This document shows, in pieces, positions 6,802 through 15,311 of a stretch of 64,000 nt of DNA. Every line of letters starts with the position of its first letter. Within the stretch, counting starts at the first letter, position 1. The stretch is from NCBI GenBank assembly GCA_046339595.1, contig JBKDUF010000015.1, forward strand, positions 28,362 through 92,361. Direction: 5' to 3'. The position numbers were made by a program, and so were the translations under genes. Source of the DNA: Ga0077527 sp021300125. Its GTDB lineage: Bacteria > Pseudomonadota > Gammaproteobacteria > Burkholderiales > SG8-41. A model generated the notes under the pieces. The model was not told the DNA's origin. It did not search any database and worked only from the letters and a program-made list of their open reading frames with translations.

Positions 6802-8885
6802 ACACGATGCGCGCGCTGCTGGATCCCCGATCCATCGCCATCCTGGGCGCCTCTGCCGATGCCGCCAAGGTCAATGGCCGCACCCTGAGGTTTCTGCTCG
6901 ACAAGGGCTATCGCGGCAGCATCTATCCGGTCAATCCCAAGTACCGTGAGATTGCCGGGCTGCGCTGCTATGCCGATGTCGCCAGCCTGCCGGAGGCGCC
7001 GGAACTTGCGGTGATTGCCGTACCTGCCGCGCAGGTGGCCGAATCAGTGCGTGAGCTTGCGCGCCGGGGCTGCGGCGCCGCAGTGATTTTCAGTTCGGGT
7101 TTTGCGGAAATGGGTGAGCAGGGACGCCGCCTGGAGCTCGAGATGGCCGCCATGGCGCGGGCCTCGGGCATGCGCCTGTGCGGCCCGAACTGCCTGGGAC
7201 TCATCAATGCCTGGAGCCAGGTCATTGCCACTTTCGGCCAGTTCGCGGAGGGACCGACGCCGCCTGGACCGGTGTCCTTTGTCACCCAGTCCGGCGCCTT
7301 CGGCACTGCGATTGCGGCACTGGCGCGCGAACGTTCGCTCGGGCTCGGCTATTTCATCAATACCGGCAACGAATGCGATGTCGATTTTGTGCAGATGATG
7401 CGCGCCACCCTCGACGACTCGCGCATCCGCGTCGGCGCCGGCTATCTTGAAGGCGTGCGCGACGGGGCGGGGCTGCTCGAACTCGCCGGCCATGCGCTGG
7501 ACAGCGGCAAGCCGCTGGCGCTGACCAAGGTCGGCCGCACCGGCGCCGGCGCGAAGGCTGCGGCATCGCACACCGGTGCGCTGGCCGGTTCAGATGCCGT
7601 GTTCGATGGCCTGATGCGTGGCCGCGGCGTGACCCGTGCGCGCAACGAGGAACACCTGCTCGACATCGTGGAAGTGCTTGCCGCAGGGCGCATGCCGCAG
7701 GGCTGCGGCATCGGCATCCTGACCCAGTCCGGCGGTGCCGGTGTGCTGATGGCTGACCGTGCCGAGGAAACCGGCCTGCGCGTTGCTGAGCTGACCGCGC
7801 AGACCCGGGAATCGCTGTCCCGGGTGATCCCGGCCTTTGGCACCACCGTCAACCCGGTCGATGTCACCGGTCAGTTCGTCGCCGATCCCGGCCTCTTGCG
7901 CGAGAGCATGCGCGTGCTGATGGCCGATCCGGGTGTCGATGTCGGTATCGTGTGGCTGCAGTTGATGACCGCACATGCCGACAAGCTTGTCAAAATATTC
8001 AAAGAAATCAATTATTTATGTGATAAACCCTGGATCGTGTGCTGGGTCGCGGCACCCCCCGGGGCATTACGTGCACTGCGCGAAGCCGGCATCCCGGTAT
8101 TGCGGGGTGCAGAACCGGCGGTGGATGCGGTTGCGGCATTGGTGCGTCATGCCGAAGCCCGTCGCCACTGGCAGGCGGATGCGCCGGCACGCGCGGCATT
8201 GCAACTGCCTGCACTGAAACTCCCGGCGCAGCCCGGCCCGGTATCCAGCCTCGAAGGTCAGGCGCTGCTGCAGGGCTGCGGCGTGCAGACCGCCGCGGCG
8301 AAGCTGGCCGGCAGTGCCGACGCCGCGGTCGCGGCCGCCGAAGCCCTGGGTTACCCGGTGGTGCTCAAGATCGAATCCCCGGACATCCTGCACAAGACCG
8401 AGGCCAAAGGTGTCGCCCTGAACCTGAAGGATGCAGCCGCCGTGCGCGTGGCCTTTGAGCGGCTGATCGACAACGCCCGCTCGTACAAGTCCGATGCCCG
8501 CATCAGCGGCGTGCTGGTGCAGGCCATGGCACGGGGCACGACCGAACTGGTGATCGGCCTGCAGCGTGACCCGACCTTCGGCCCGGTGGTGATGGTCGGG
8601 CTGGGCGGGGTGCTGATCGAAGTGTTCAAGGATGTGGTGTTCCGCGCCGCCCCGGTCACCGAAGCCGAAGCCCTGCGCATGCTCGACGAACTCAAAAGCA
8701 GGGCGGTGCTCGATGGTGTGCGCGGCGCGCCGCCGGTGGACAGGACTGCGGTGGCGCGGATGGTCAGCGCAGTGTCGCGCCTGGGCGCGGCTGCCGGGCC
8801 GCGGCTGCGCGAACTGGATCTGAACCCGGTATTGGCCGGTCCGCAGGGCGCGACCGCGGTGGACTGGCTGATGGTGCTGGAATGA
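6798..8885 (+). CDS. NDP-forming acyl-CoA synthetase (acetate-CoA ligase family)
   Basis: A single-chain ADP/NDP-forming acyl-CoA synthetase, 695 aa, converting a carboxylate plus CoA and NTP to acyl-CoA. Domains in order: CoA-binding (about 8-100, DPRSIAILGASADAAKVNGR), two succinyl-CoA-ligase-like domains (about 145-440, with the conserved histidine loop SHTGALAGSDAVFDG), and a C-terminal ATP-grasp (about 475-690, VVLKIESPDILHKTEAKGV). The start is GTG 6798; Met 4 (6807) is an alternative. Residues near 400-410 (VKIFKEINYLCDK) are written in AT-rich codons unlike the rest of the gene and contain a diverged copy of the AT-rich repeat. The substrate is unknown. The MFS gene follows. Confidence 0.92.
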   Translation: MNTMRALLDPRSIAILGASADAAKVNGRTLRFLLDKGYRGSIYPVNPKYREIAGLRCYADVASLPEAPELAVIAVPAAQVAESVRELARRGCGAAVIFSSGFAEMGEQGRRLELEMAAMARASGMRLCGPNCLGLINAWSQVIATFGQFAEGPTPPGPVSFVTQSGAFGTAIAALARERSLGLGYFINTGNECDVDFVQMMRATLDDSRIRVGAGYLEGVRDGAGLLELAGHALDSGKPLALTKVGRTGAGAKAAASHTGALAGSDAVFDGLMRGRGVTRARNEEHLLDIVEVLAAGRMPQGCGIGILTQSGGAGVLMADRAEETGLRVAELTAQTRESLSRVIPAFGTTVNPVDVTGQFVADPGLLRESMRVLMADPGVDVGIVWLQLMTAHADKLVKIFKEINYLCDKPWIVCWVAAPPGALRALREAGIPVLRGAEPAVDAVAALVRHAEARRHWQADAPARAALQLPALKLPAQPGPVSSLEGQALLQGCGVQTAAAKLAGSADAAVAAAEALGYPVVLKIESPDILHKTEAKGVALNLKDAAAVRVAFERLIDNARSYKSDARISGVLVQAMARGTTELVIGLQRDPTFGPVVMVGLGGVLIEVFKDVVFRAAPVTEAEALRMLDELKSRAVLDGVRGAPPVDRTAVARMVSAVSRLGAAAGPRLRELDLNPVLAGPQGATAVDWLMVLE
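7999..8018 (+). repeat. AT-rich 20-bp motif, diverged copy (inside CDS)
   Basis: TCAAAGAAATCAATTATTTA lies inside the acyl-CoA synthetase gene. It resembles the copy at 48107 (shared ATCAATKATTTA core) more than the main consensus, and is a weak member of the set. Confidence 0.35.
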
Positions 8886-8914
8886 GGGTGCTGGAATGCG
8901 GGTGCTCAAATGAA
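8873..8914 (+). repeat. three tandem 14-bp repeats at the 3' end of the synthetase gene
   Basis: Three head-to-tail units: GGTGCTGGAATGAG, GGTGCTGGAATGCG and GGTGCTCAAATGAA. The stop codon TGA (8883-8885) lies in the first unit, so the array extends the gene end into the spacer before the MFS gene. Probably slippage-derived; each unit contains an ATG. Confidence 0.85.
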
Positions 8915-8940
8915 GCAGTGGCGATGAAGGGATCCGACTG

Positions 8941-10188
8941 ATGGCCTTGGCATCGAATTCGGCGCTGGCGCCGTTCCGCGTGCGCGCTTTCCGCTTCCAG
9001 TGGCCCGCGGATCTGGCGGCCTCCTGGGCATTCGAGATGGAGACGCTGATCCTCGGCTGGTATGTGCTGACCGAGACGCGGTCGGTACTGATGCTGACCA
9101 TCTTCGCTTCGCTGCTTTATGTCGGCACGCTGCTGTCGCCGATGTTCGGCGTGATGGGTGACCGTATCGGTCATCGCAAGGTGTTGTGTGCAATGCGGCT
9201 GATGTACGCCGCGCTGGCCTCGGTGCTGATGGTCGCTGCACTGCTTGGAAAGGTGACGCCAATGCTGGTGCTGGCGGTCACCGCATTGCTGGGGCTGGTA
9301 AAACCCTCCGATATCGGCATGCGCACCGCGCTGGTCGGCGAGACCATGCCGCCAGAGCATTTGATGGCGGCGATGGGTATCCAGCGCACCACCCAGGATT
9401 CGGCGCGGATAGCCGGAGCGCTGAGCGGAGCCGGGCTGGTGGCGCTGCTCGGCATGGGGTACGCCTACGTTGCAGTGGTGGTGTTTTACATCGTCAGCGT
9501 GGCGCTGACGCTGAAGGCCGGCGGCGAGCGCAATGCGCAACAGGTGAAAACCGCGCAGCAGGCCACGCCCTGGCGCGACCTGCGCGAGGGCATGGGCTAT
9601 GTCTGGCGCACGCCGCACCTGAAGGCAACGATGCTGTTTGCCTTCCTGCTCAACCTGACCGCGTTCCCGTTGTTCACCGGGCTGATGCCTTATGTGGCCA
9701 AGGAGGTCTACGGCGCGACCCAGACCACGCTCGGCACCATGGTGGCTTCAGCGGCCACCGGCTCGCTGATCGGCTCGATTTTCATGAGCCGCTATGGCAA
9801 TGTGTTTCCGCCGGCACGCGCGATGCTGGTGTTCGGGGCGCTGTGGCTGGCGGTGCTGGTGGTGTTCGCGCAGACCCGCAGCCCTGCGGCCGGCATCCCG
9901 GTGCTGTTTTTTGCGGGCGTGATGCAGACCATGGGCCTGATCCCGATCAGTGCCTTGCTGCTGCGCAGCTCGGACCAGCGTTATCGCGGGCGGATCATGG
10001 GCATCCGCATGATGGCGATTTACGGCAATCTGCCCGGCCTTTTGCTGGCCGCACCCCTGATCGCCAACTTCGGCTATGCCGTGATGGCCACGATCTACTG
10101 CGTCTTCGGTGTGCTGGCAACGGTGCTCATCGCCTTGCTGTGGCGTGATGCGCTGTGGCGGCGGGAAGCCATCGCCAACCGCCGCTGA
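8941..10188 (+). CDS. MFS transporter (EntS/DHA3-like)
   Basis: An inner-membrane protein of 415 aa with about 12 hydrophobic segments. The loop GVMGDRIGHRKVL between the second and third segments matches the MFS cytoplasmic signature GxxxDrxGrrk. The overall look (short N-terminus, SALLLRSSDQRYRGRIMGIRM in the second half) fits the MFS_3 group that includes the enterobactin exporter EntS and related drug exporters. The start ATG has aaggga upstream. It may be in one transcript with the acyl-CoA synthetase (55-base gap with tandem repeats). Substrate unknown. The gene converges with umuC. Confidence 0.88.
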   Translation: MALASNSALAPFRVRAFRFQWPADLAASWAFEMETLILGWYVLTETRSVLMLTIFASLLYVGTLLSPMFGVMGDRIGHRKVLCAMRLMYAALASVLMVAALLGKVTPMLVLAVTALLGLVKPSDIGMRTALVGETMPPEHLMAAMGIQRTTQDSARIAGALSGAGLVALLGMGYAYVAVVVFYIVSVALTLKAGGERNAQQVKTAQQATPWRDLREGMGYVWRTPHLKATMLFAFLLNLTAFPLFTGLMPYVAKEVYGATQTTLGTMVASAATGSLIGSIFMSRYGNVFPPARAMLVFGALWLAVLVVFAQTRSPAAGIPVLFFAGVMQTMGLIPISALLLRSSDQRYRGRIMGIRMMAIYGNLPGLLLAAPLIANFGYAVMATIYCVFGVLATVLIALLWRDALWRREAIANRR

Positions 10189-10231
10189 AAACGGCCTGCT
10201 ACGGCGTTACCTTTTTCATGCGCGGCTGCTT

Positions 10232-11503
10232 TCAGCACACCACAGGCAGCTCTTCCCAGCGCGTGGTATACCGCGGCGTGCGCCTTGCCGACTGCATACG
10301 CCAGGACTGCGCGATGCCGGCGCCGGCGAACGTGGCGGTATTCATGCCCCAGGTCCTGTTGATGGCGTCGAGTGTCGCCATCAGTTTCGCCGAGCGCTGC
10401 CGCTCGTAGCCGGAAAACAGGTCGCCCTGGGGTGCTGCCGCGGGCTGCAGACCTTCCAGACTGACACCGGCTTTCTTGTAGCGGTATCCCGGCCGGTAGA
10501 TCTGCGCCAGGCCGTGCAGCGCGGTGGCGATCAGGCGACGGGTGTCGTCGCTGGCCACCGTCAGCGGCACCTCGACCGCGCAGCTGTAGCGTTCGCCATC
10601 GCCCTGGAATTTTCCGGTATCGACGAAGACGCCGACGCGGCTGCAGCTGGCCTGCTGCGCGCGCATCCGCTCCGCGGCGCGGACCACGTAGCTTGACACC
10701 GCTTCGCGCAGTTCCAGCGGCGTGGTCACGGGCCGGCCGAAGCTGCGGCTGGCGGTGACCTGGTGTTTGCGCACGGCGGTTTCCTCCAGCGTGATGCAGG
10801 GCACGCCGTTGAGTTCGGCAAGGGTGCGCTCGAGGATCACGTTGTGGCGACGGCGGATCAGTTTCGGCGGCGCGCGCTTCAGGTCCAGCGCGCTGCTGAG
10901 GCCCATCGCGTTGAGCTGCGGCGCGAGGCGGCGGCCCACACCCCAGACCTCACCGATGTCGATGCCGGCCATGACCGTGTCCTGCTGTGCCGGCGGCAGT
11001 GCGTCCCAGTCGAAACTGCCCTGGTATTCATCGCGGGTCTTGGCGACATGGTTGGCGAGCTTGGCCAGCGTTTTGGAGGCGCCGAAGCCGACGCAGGTCG
11101 GCAGCCCCAGGCAATGCAGGATGCGCCTGCGGATGGCGGGGCCCAGCACGGCGCTGTCGAAGGCCACACCGCTGAAGTCGAGAAAACACTCGTCAATGGA
11201 ATAGATTTCGCGCTGCGGCGCGAATTCGCCGAGCAGGGCCATCATCCGCGCACTCATGTCGCCATACAGCGCGTAATTGGAGCTGAGCCAGATCAGGCCG
11301 CGGCCGCGGGTCAGCGCGCGCACCTCGAAAAACGGCACGCCCATGCGGATGCCCAGCGCCTTGGCCTCGTTGCTGCGCGACACCACGCAGCCGTCATTGT
11401 TGGACAGCACCACGACCGGCTGGCCCTCAAGCCCGGGGTCGAACACGCGCTCGCAGGACACGTAGAAGTTGTTGGCGTCGACCAGTGCGATGCGGCGGAC
11501 CAT
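10232..11503 (-). CDS. umuC: UmuC, Y-family DNA polymerase V catalytic subunit
   Basis: An error-prone translesion polymerase of 423 aa, full length. The palm carboxylates sit in ALVDANNFYVSCERVF near the N-terminus and in YSIDECFLDFSG near residue 100. The fold continues through LPTCVGFGASKTLAKLANHVAK (thumb) and the little-finger region to the C-terminus. It begins 9 bases after the umuD stop, so it is the second gene of an SOS operon driven from the LexA site upstream of umuD. With UmuD' it forms Pol V, activated by RecA filaments. Confidence 0.97.
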   Translation of the reverse strand: MVRRIALVDANNFYVSCERVFDPGLEGQPVVVLSNNDGCVVSRSNEAKALGIRMGVPFFEVRALTRGRGLIWLSSNYALYGDMSARMMALLGEFAPQREIYSIDECFLDFSGVAFDSAVLGPAIRRRILHCLGLPTCVGFGASKTLAKLANHVAKTRDEYQGSFDWDALPPAQQDTVMAGIDIGEVWGVGRRLAPQLNAMGLSSALDLKRAPPKLIRRRHNVILERTLAELNGVPCITLEETAVRKHQVTASRSFGRPVTTPLELREAVSSYVVRAAERMRAQQASCSRVGVFVDTGKFQGDGERYSCAVEVPLTVASDDTRRLIATALHGLAQIYRPGYRYKKAGVSLEGLQPAAAPQGDLFSGYERQRSAKLMATLDAINRTWGMNTATFAGAGIAQSWRMQSARRTPRYTTRWEELPVVC

Positions 11504-11512
11504 GGCCGCGGC

Positions 11513-11938
11513 TCAGGGTGCGTGAACGACGTAGGCCACCACGCCCCAGATGTCGAGACTGTGCTCCTCGCTGACGGGGATTTCGGGATAGGCGGGGTTC
11601 TCCGGCTGCAGCACGACGCGCCCCCGGCGGCGGCGCAGGCGCTTCACCGTCAGTTCGCCGTCCAGCGCGGCGACCACCACGCGGCCGGAAGTCGCTTCCA
11701 GTGAACGGTCGACAATCAGCAGGTCACCGTCATGGATGCCGGCGCCGATCATCGAGTCGCCCTTCACCCGCATGAAAAACGTCGCCTGCGGATGGAGCAG
11801 CAGGTGCTCGTTGAGATCGAGCCGGCGGTCGAGGTGGTCGGTGGCGGGCGAGGGGAAACCGGCCGCGACACGGCCGGCGCACAGGGGCGGCAGCGGGCGC
11901 GGAACGGATGCGACGGGGATCGGGGCATCGGGCTTCAT
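11513..11938 (-). CDS. umuD: UmuD, LexA-like self-cleaving subunit of Pol V
   Basis: A 141-residue S24 peptidase. The cleavage site is Ala26-Gly27 in VAAGFPSPATD (E. coli uses Cys-Gly at the same place). Catalytic Ser62 is in KGDSMIGAG and Lys99 in LDGELTVKRL, each two residues further on than in E. coli, a consistent offset. RecA-stimulated cleavage gives UmuD', the active partner of UmuC. No Shine-Dalgarno precedes the ATG. A TATAAT on this strand (11952-11947) would put the transcript start within about two bases of the ATG, implying a leaderless or near-leaderless mRNA. Confidence 0.97.
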   Translation of the reverse strand: MKPDAPIPVASVPRPLPPLCAGRVAAGFPSPATDHLDRRLDLNEHLLLHPQATFFMRVKGDSMIGAGIHDGDLLIVDRSLEATSGRVVVAALDGELTVKRLRRRRGRVVLQPENPAYPEIPVSEEHSLDIWGVVAYVVHAP

Positions 11939-11970
11939 GGACTGTGATTATATACAGTCCATGAAGCCCG
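11929..11970. repeat. 42-bp perfect inverted repeat centred on the SOS box
   Basis: Two 17-bp arms (CGGGCTTCATGGACTGT and its exact complement) flank the 8-base spacer GATTATAT. The left arm includes the first codons of umuD (ATG AAG CCC on the minus strand) and the right arm mirrors them on the plus strand. Symmetry extends far beyond what LexA binding needs. Confidence 0.95.
11942..11957 (-). promoter_or_regulatory. LexA (SOS) operator and overlapping -10 of umuDC
   Basis: CTGTGATTATATACAG matches the enterobacterial/betaproteobacterial LexA consensus CTGT-N8-ACAG exactly in both half-sites with an AT-rich centre. On the minus strand it contains TATAAT (11952-11947). LexA binding would cover the -10 and repress umuDC until DNA damage. 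Confidence 0.93.
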
Positions 11971-11985
11971 CGCAGGTGACCGGAT

Positions 11986-12996
11986 TCAGTCCCGTTTCAG
12001 GCCCGCGCTCTTGATCATCCTCGCGTTCTTGTCGAGTTCCTCGCGCAGGAAGGCGGTGAACTGCTCGGGGCTACCGGGAGCGAAGCTGCCGCCTTCGATG
12101 GTGACGCGTTTTTTGACTTCGGCATCGTCCATTGATTTCAGCAGTGCGCCGTGCAGCGTGCTGATAATGTCGGCGGGCACTTTAGCCGGGGTCAGCAGCG
12201 CATACCACTGCGTGAATTCATAGTTCGGCACGCCGGCTTCGTGCAGGGTCGGGATGTTCGGCACCAGCGGCGAGCGTACGGTGCTGGTGATCGCAATGCC
12301 GCGCATGCGGCCGGATTCGAGATGGGGCAGCGTGGTGGTCGGGCCGGCAAAGGCCATGTCGACCTGGCCGGCAATCAGTTCGGTGGCGAAGATCGAGGTG
12401 CCCTTGTACGGCACATGCAGCAGATCGACCTTGGCCATGGCCTTGAACAGCTCGCCGGCGAGGTGCGAAGTGCCGCCGATGCCGGAGGAGGCATAGGTCA
12501 GCTTGCCGGGACGCGACCTCAGCACCGCGAGCAGCTGCTTGAGGTTGGTGGCCGGCACCGAGGGATGCACGACCAGGATGAAGGGAATCTTCGCGAACAC
12601 GCTGACCGGTGCGAAGTCGCGCAGCGTGTCGTACGGCGGCTTGCCTTCGCCCCATACCGGGCTGATCACCAGCGGGCCCGAGCTGCCCCAGAGCAGGGTG
12701 TAGCCATCAGGCGCGGCGCGTGCGACATGATCAGTGCCGATGCGGCCGGAGGCGCCGGCGCGGTTGTCGATGACGAATGGCTGGCCGAGCAGCTGGCCCA
12801 TGCGCTGGCCGGCGGCACGGGCGAAGGAGTCGGTGGCGGCACCCGGCGGGAAGGGCACCACGAGGGTGACCGGGCGGCGCGGATAGCCCTGCGCCTGTGC
12901 ATGCCAGCTGGTGAGCAGTGCGGCGAGTAGCGGCAGTGACAGCAGCGCCAGCTTCAGCAGCCGGAGGTTATCATAAGTCATTGTTTTAATTGACAT
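11986..12996 (-). CDS. Bug-family (TTT) solute receptor 1
   Basis: A periplasmic receptor of 336 aa in the Bug/TctC family, which binds small carboxylates or amides and normally feeds a TctA/TctB permease; no permease gene is in the window. The signal peptide (LALLSLPLLAALLTSWHAQA) is followed by YPRRPVTLVVPFPPGAATD, the start of the mature receptor, then IDNRAGASGRIGTDHVARA. The ATG at 12996 lies just beyond one copy of the AT-rich repeat, so the first codons (MSIKTMTYD) are written in that repeat; a second ATG at 12981 is the alternative start. It begins 24 bases after the hydrolase stop, so the two are probably one transcript. Confidence 0.9.
   Translation of the reverse strand: MSIKTMTYDNLRLLKLALLSLPLLAALLTSWHAQAQGYPRRPVTLVVPFPPGAATDSFARAAGQRMGQLLGQPFVIDNRAGASGRIGTDHVARAAPDGYTLLWGSSGPLVISPVWGEGKPPYDTLRDFAPVSVFAKIPFILVVHPSVPATNLKQLLAVLRSRPGKLTYASSGIGGTSHLAGELFKAMAKVDLLHVPYKGTSIFATELIAGQVDMAFAGPTTTLPHLESGRMRGIAITSTVRSPLVPNIPTLHEAGVPNYEFTQWYALLTPAKVPADIISTLHGALLKSMDDAEVKKRVTIEGGSFAPGSPEQFTAFLREELDKNARMIKSAGLKRD
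12974..12993 (-). repeat. AT-rich 20-bp motif, copy at the Bug-1 start
   Basis: On the minus strand TCAATTAAAACAATGACTTA, an exact match to the proposed consensus. It encodes residues 2-7 of receptor 1 and supplies the in-frame ATG at 12981. The copy at 17203 shares 18 contiguous bases with it. Confidence 0.9.
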
Positions 12997-13020
12997 ATTC
13001 TTTCCGTTTGATTGCTGCTG

Positions 13021-15084
13021 TTAATTACCGTTGCGACGGATCCGTTCCGAGAAATCGCGGGCGAAGACCTGTTTCTCTCCCTGTTCACCGCGTTCATAGG
13101 CCTCAAGCCGCGCCGCGACGATGAAGTCCTTCTTGTCACAGGCCACTTTCGTGCGCATCTCCGTGCGGGTGCCCCAGTCGCCGCGTTCGAACAGCCAAGT
13201 CCAGGTGACTTCGGCTTCGCAGGCCAGCGGATCGCCTTCAACGATGCGGTAGCGCTCGGTCGAGCGCGCTTCGGCGATCAGGTTGTCAATGTCGTCGTAA
13301 CGGCTGCGTCCGCTGGAGTCGGTGACTTCCACAATGGTTTCGTTTTTGCCCATGTCGGTGCGCACGATGCGGTTGCGGCCGCCGGGTGCGAGTGGCGTGC
13401 GCTTGAACGGCGGTGCGGCTTCGACCGGCTTGAATTTCACTTTTGCATCTTCCTTGCGCGGCGGACGCACCGGCAACTCGATGAAGCTCTTGCCGGCATG
13501 CAGTGTCAGCGTCACCGGTTCCGGCGACGGCCAGATCAGCGGCCAGTAGGTGGTGGACACGGCCACCCGCAGGCGATGGCCCTTGACGAAGGAATAACCG
13601 GCGTCGGCGAGCGGCACGCGCACGGTGTAACGCTGTCCCGGCTTGAGCCGGATCGGCTTGTCGGCGCCGTTGAGGTGGGTCAGATTGAACACACCGTAGG
13701 TGACGCGGGTCGAAGCACCGTCGGGCGCAACATCGCAGAGCCGTACACAGATGAAGGCGGTGGGCCGGTCCACCGACAGCGTCAGTGTCGCCACCGGCGT
13801 GCCGAGGATTTCGGTGGTCTTTGCCAGCGGTGCGCCGTCGAAGCCGATCGACTGGCCGTCATCGGCACGCTGGTCGCCGGGCATCTCGGGGCTGGCGCCA
13901 TGCTGGAACCAGGGCATCAGCTCGCCGCAGTTGAGGCCGAGCGTCTGCGGGGTGCAGGCGACGATTTTCGCGGCTTTGCCCTTATTTTTGTCTGCATGTT
14001 CACCAAGCTGACCGCCGCTGTTGAGTGACAGGCGCATGGGCTTGATGCGTGGCGAAGGCCATTGCGCTTCGGCCACCCAGCGGCCGGGGGATTCGGCGTA
14101 ATAGTTTTTGGCCGGCACCGCCTGCGGCATCCATGCGGTGAGCATCGGCTCTTTCATGATGCCGCAGCTTTTATCCTGCCCCGGTTTGCCACGCATCCAA
14201 TGGTCGAACCAGCGCAGCGTTTCCTGCAGGAAGCCGATCGCCGGTCCCGGCACGCCGAGGTGGCCGAAGCGGTGGCCCCAGGGGCCGATCAGGCCCTTGC
14301 GCGGCACCTTGAGCTTGGTCAGGGCCTCGCCGACCGCGCCGACATAGGAGCTGTCGGCCCAGCCGCTGACGGCGTAGAACGGACACTGGATACGATCGAA
14401 GTCGATGGCGCGGCTTTTCCAGTACTCGCCGTAGTTCTGGTGCTGCAGCGCCGAGATGATCTGCGGCACATTGCCCTCGAGACGCGCCAGCCACATCGCA
14501 CGCCATTGATCGCCGACCTGCAGCGGATCGGGCGGGCGGGATTTGTAGCCGAACATCTGCGTCGACCAGCGGATCGAGCGCAGCAGCACCGAGCCACCGC
14601 GGAAGACCTGGCTGTAGGTGTAGCGGTCGGGCGCGAAGGAGCAGGGCACGATGGCCTTCAGTTCCTTGGGCGCACGGTAGGCGGTCTGGATCGCCTGGAA
14701 GCCGCCCCAGGAAATGCCGAACATGCCCACCTGGCCGTCGCTCCAGGGCTGGGCGGCGATCCACTTCAACACTTCCAGGGTGTCGTCCTGTTCCTGTTTC
14801 ATTGCGAACACGCCCTGCACGCCGTCGGAATCACCGGAGCCGCGGATGTCCACACGCATGCAGGCATAGCCATGGCCGGCGAAATAGCGGTGGTGCATCG
14901 CGTCGCGCGGCGCATAGATGTCGCGCTTGCGGTAGGGCAGCACCTCAATGATGGTCGGCACCGGCTTGCTTGCCGCGCAATCCGGCAGCCACAGCTTGGC
15001 GGCCAGCCTCGCACCGTCGGGCATCGGGATCCAGCAATCATCGGTTTCGGTCCAGCGGTGGGGGAAGGTGGTGATGGTTTTCAT
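13021..15084 (-). CDS. CocE/NonD-family alpha/beta hydrolase (X-Pro dipeptidyl-peptidase-like)
   Basis: A 687-residue serine hydrolase of the S15/CocE family, cleaving esters, amides or acylated peptides. The N-terminal alpha/beta domain has the nucleophile Ser125 in GISWGG, the preceding ADxRGxGxSxG-type segment VDIRGSGDSDGVQG (near 78-91), and a His-containing GPWGHRFGH segment near 270. A C-terminal jelly-roll domain (about 480-620, containing RPTAFICVRLCDVAPDG) is typical of the family. No signal peptide, so probably cytoplasmic. The frame is open further upstream, but similarity begins at MKTITTFPHRW. Receptor 1 follows after 24 bases, linking hydrolysis with uptake of the same unknown compound. 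Confidence 0.88.
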   Translation of the reverse strand: MKTITTFPHRWTETDDCWIPMPDGARLAAKLWLPDCAASKPVPTIIEVLPYRKRDIYAPRDAMHHRYFAGHGYACMRVDIRGSGDSDGVQGVFAMKQEQDDTLEVLKWIAAQPWSDGQVGMFGISWGGFQAIQTAYRAPKELKAIVPCSFAPDRYTYSQVFRGGSVLLRSIRWSTQMFGYKSRPPDPLQVGDQWRAMWLARLEGNVPQIISALQHQNYGEYWKSRAIDFDRIQCPFYAVSGWADSSYVGAVGEALTKLKVPRKGLIGPWGHRFGHLGVPGPAIGFLQETLRWFDHWMRGKPGQDKSCGIMKEPMLTAWMPQAVPAKNYYAESPGRWVAEAQWPSPRIKPMRLSLNSGGQLGEHADKNKGKAAKIVACTPQTLGLNCGELMPWFQHGASPEMPGDQRADDGQSIGFDGAPLAKTTEILGTPVATLTLSVDRPTAFICVRLCDVAPDGASTRVTYGVFNLTHLNGADKPIRLKPGQRYTVRVPLADAGYSFVKGHRLRVAVSTTYWPLIWPSPEPVTLTLHAGKSFIELPVRPPRKEDAKVKFKPVEAAPPFKRTPLAPGGRNRIVRTDMGKNETIVEVTDSSGRSRYDDIDNLIAEARSTERYRIVEGDPLACEAEVTWTWLFERGDWGTRTEMRTKVACDKKDFIVAARLEAYERGEQGEKQVFARDFSERIRRNGN

Positions 15085-15311
15085 GGCGGCGTGCTCTTGA
15101 TCGTGTGCAGGGGCGCGCGTACGAGTGTAGTCCGGCAGCGGTGAGGCGGCAAAAAATCGCCCGCGGGGTCTGCAATGCTGACTGCTGGTCCAGAGAATGG
15201 ACGACGACGTCCGTACCACCGTGCTGCGGAGCCGGGTTATAGTCGATGCACCGCGCACGAAAGCCGATGAAGGCTGCATCCACGCGGTCACAAAAAAATC
15301 CGGGGGACTAC

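Noticed and set aside
11513..11938. umuD as a LexA repressor gene
   Set aside because: No N-terminal winged helix; only the short UmuD arm precedes the cleavage site, and umuC follows.
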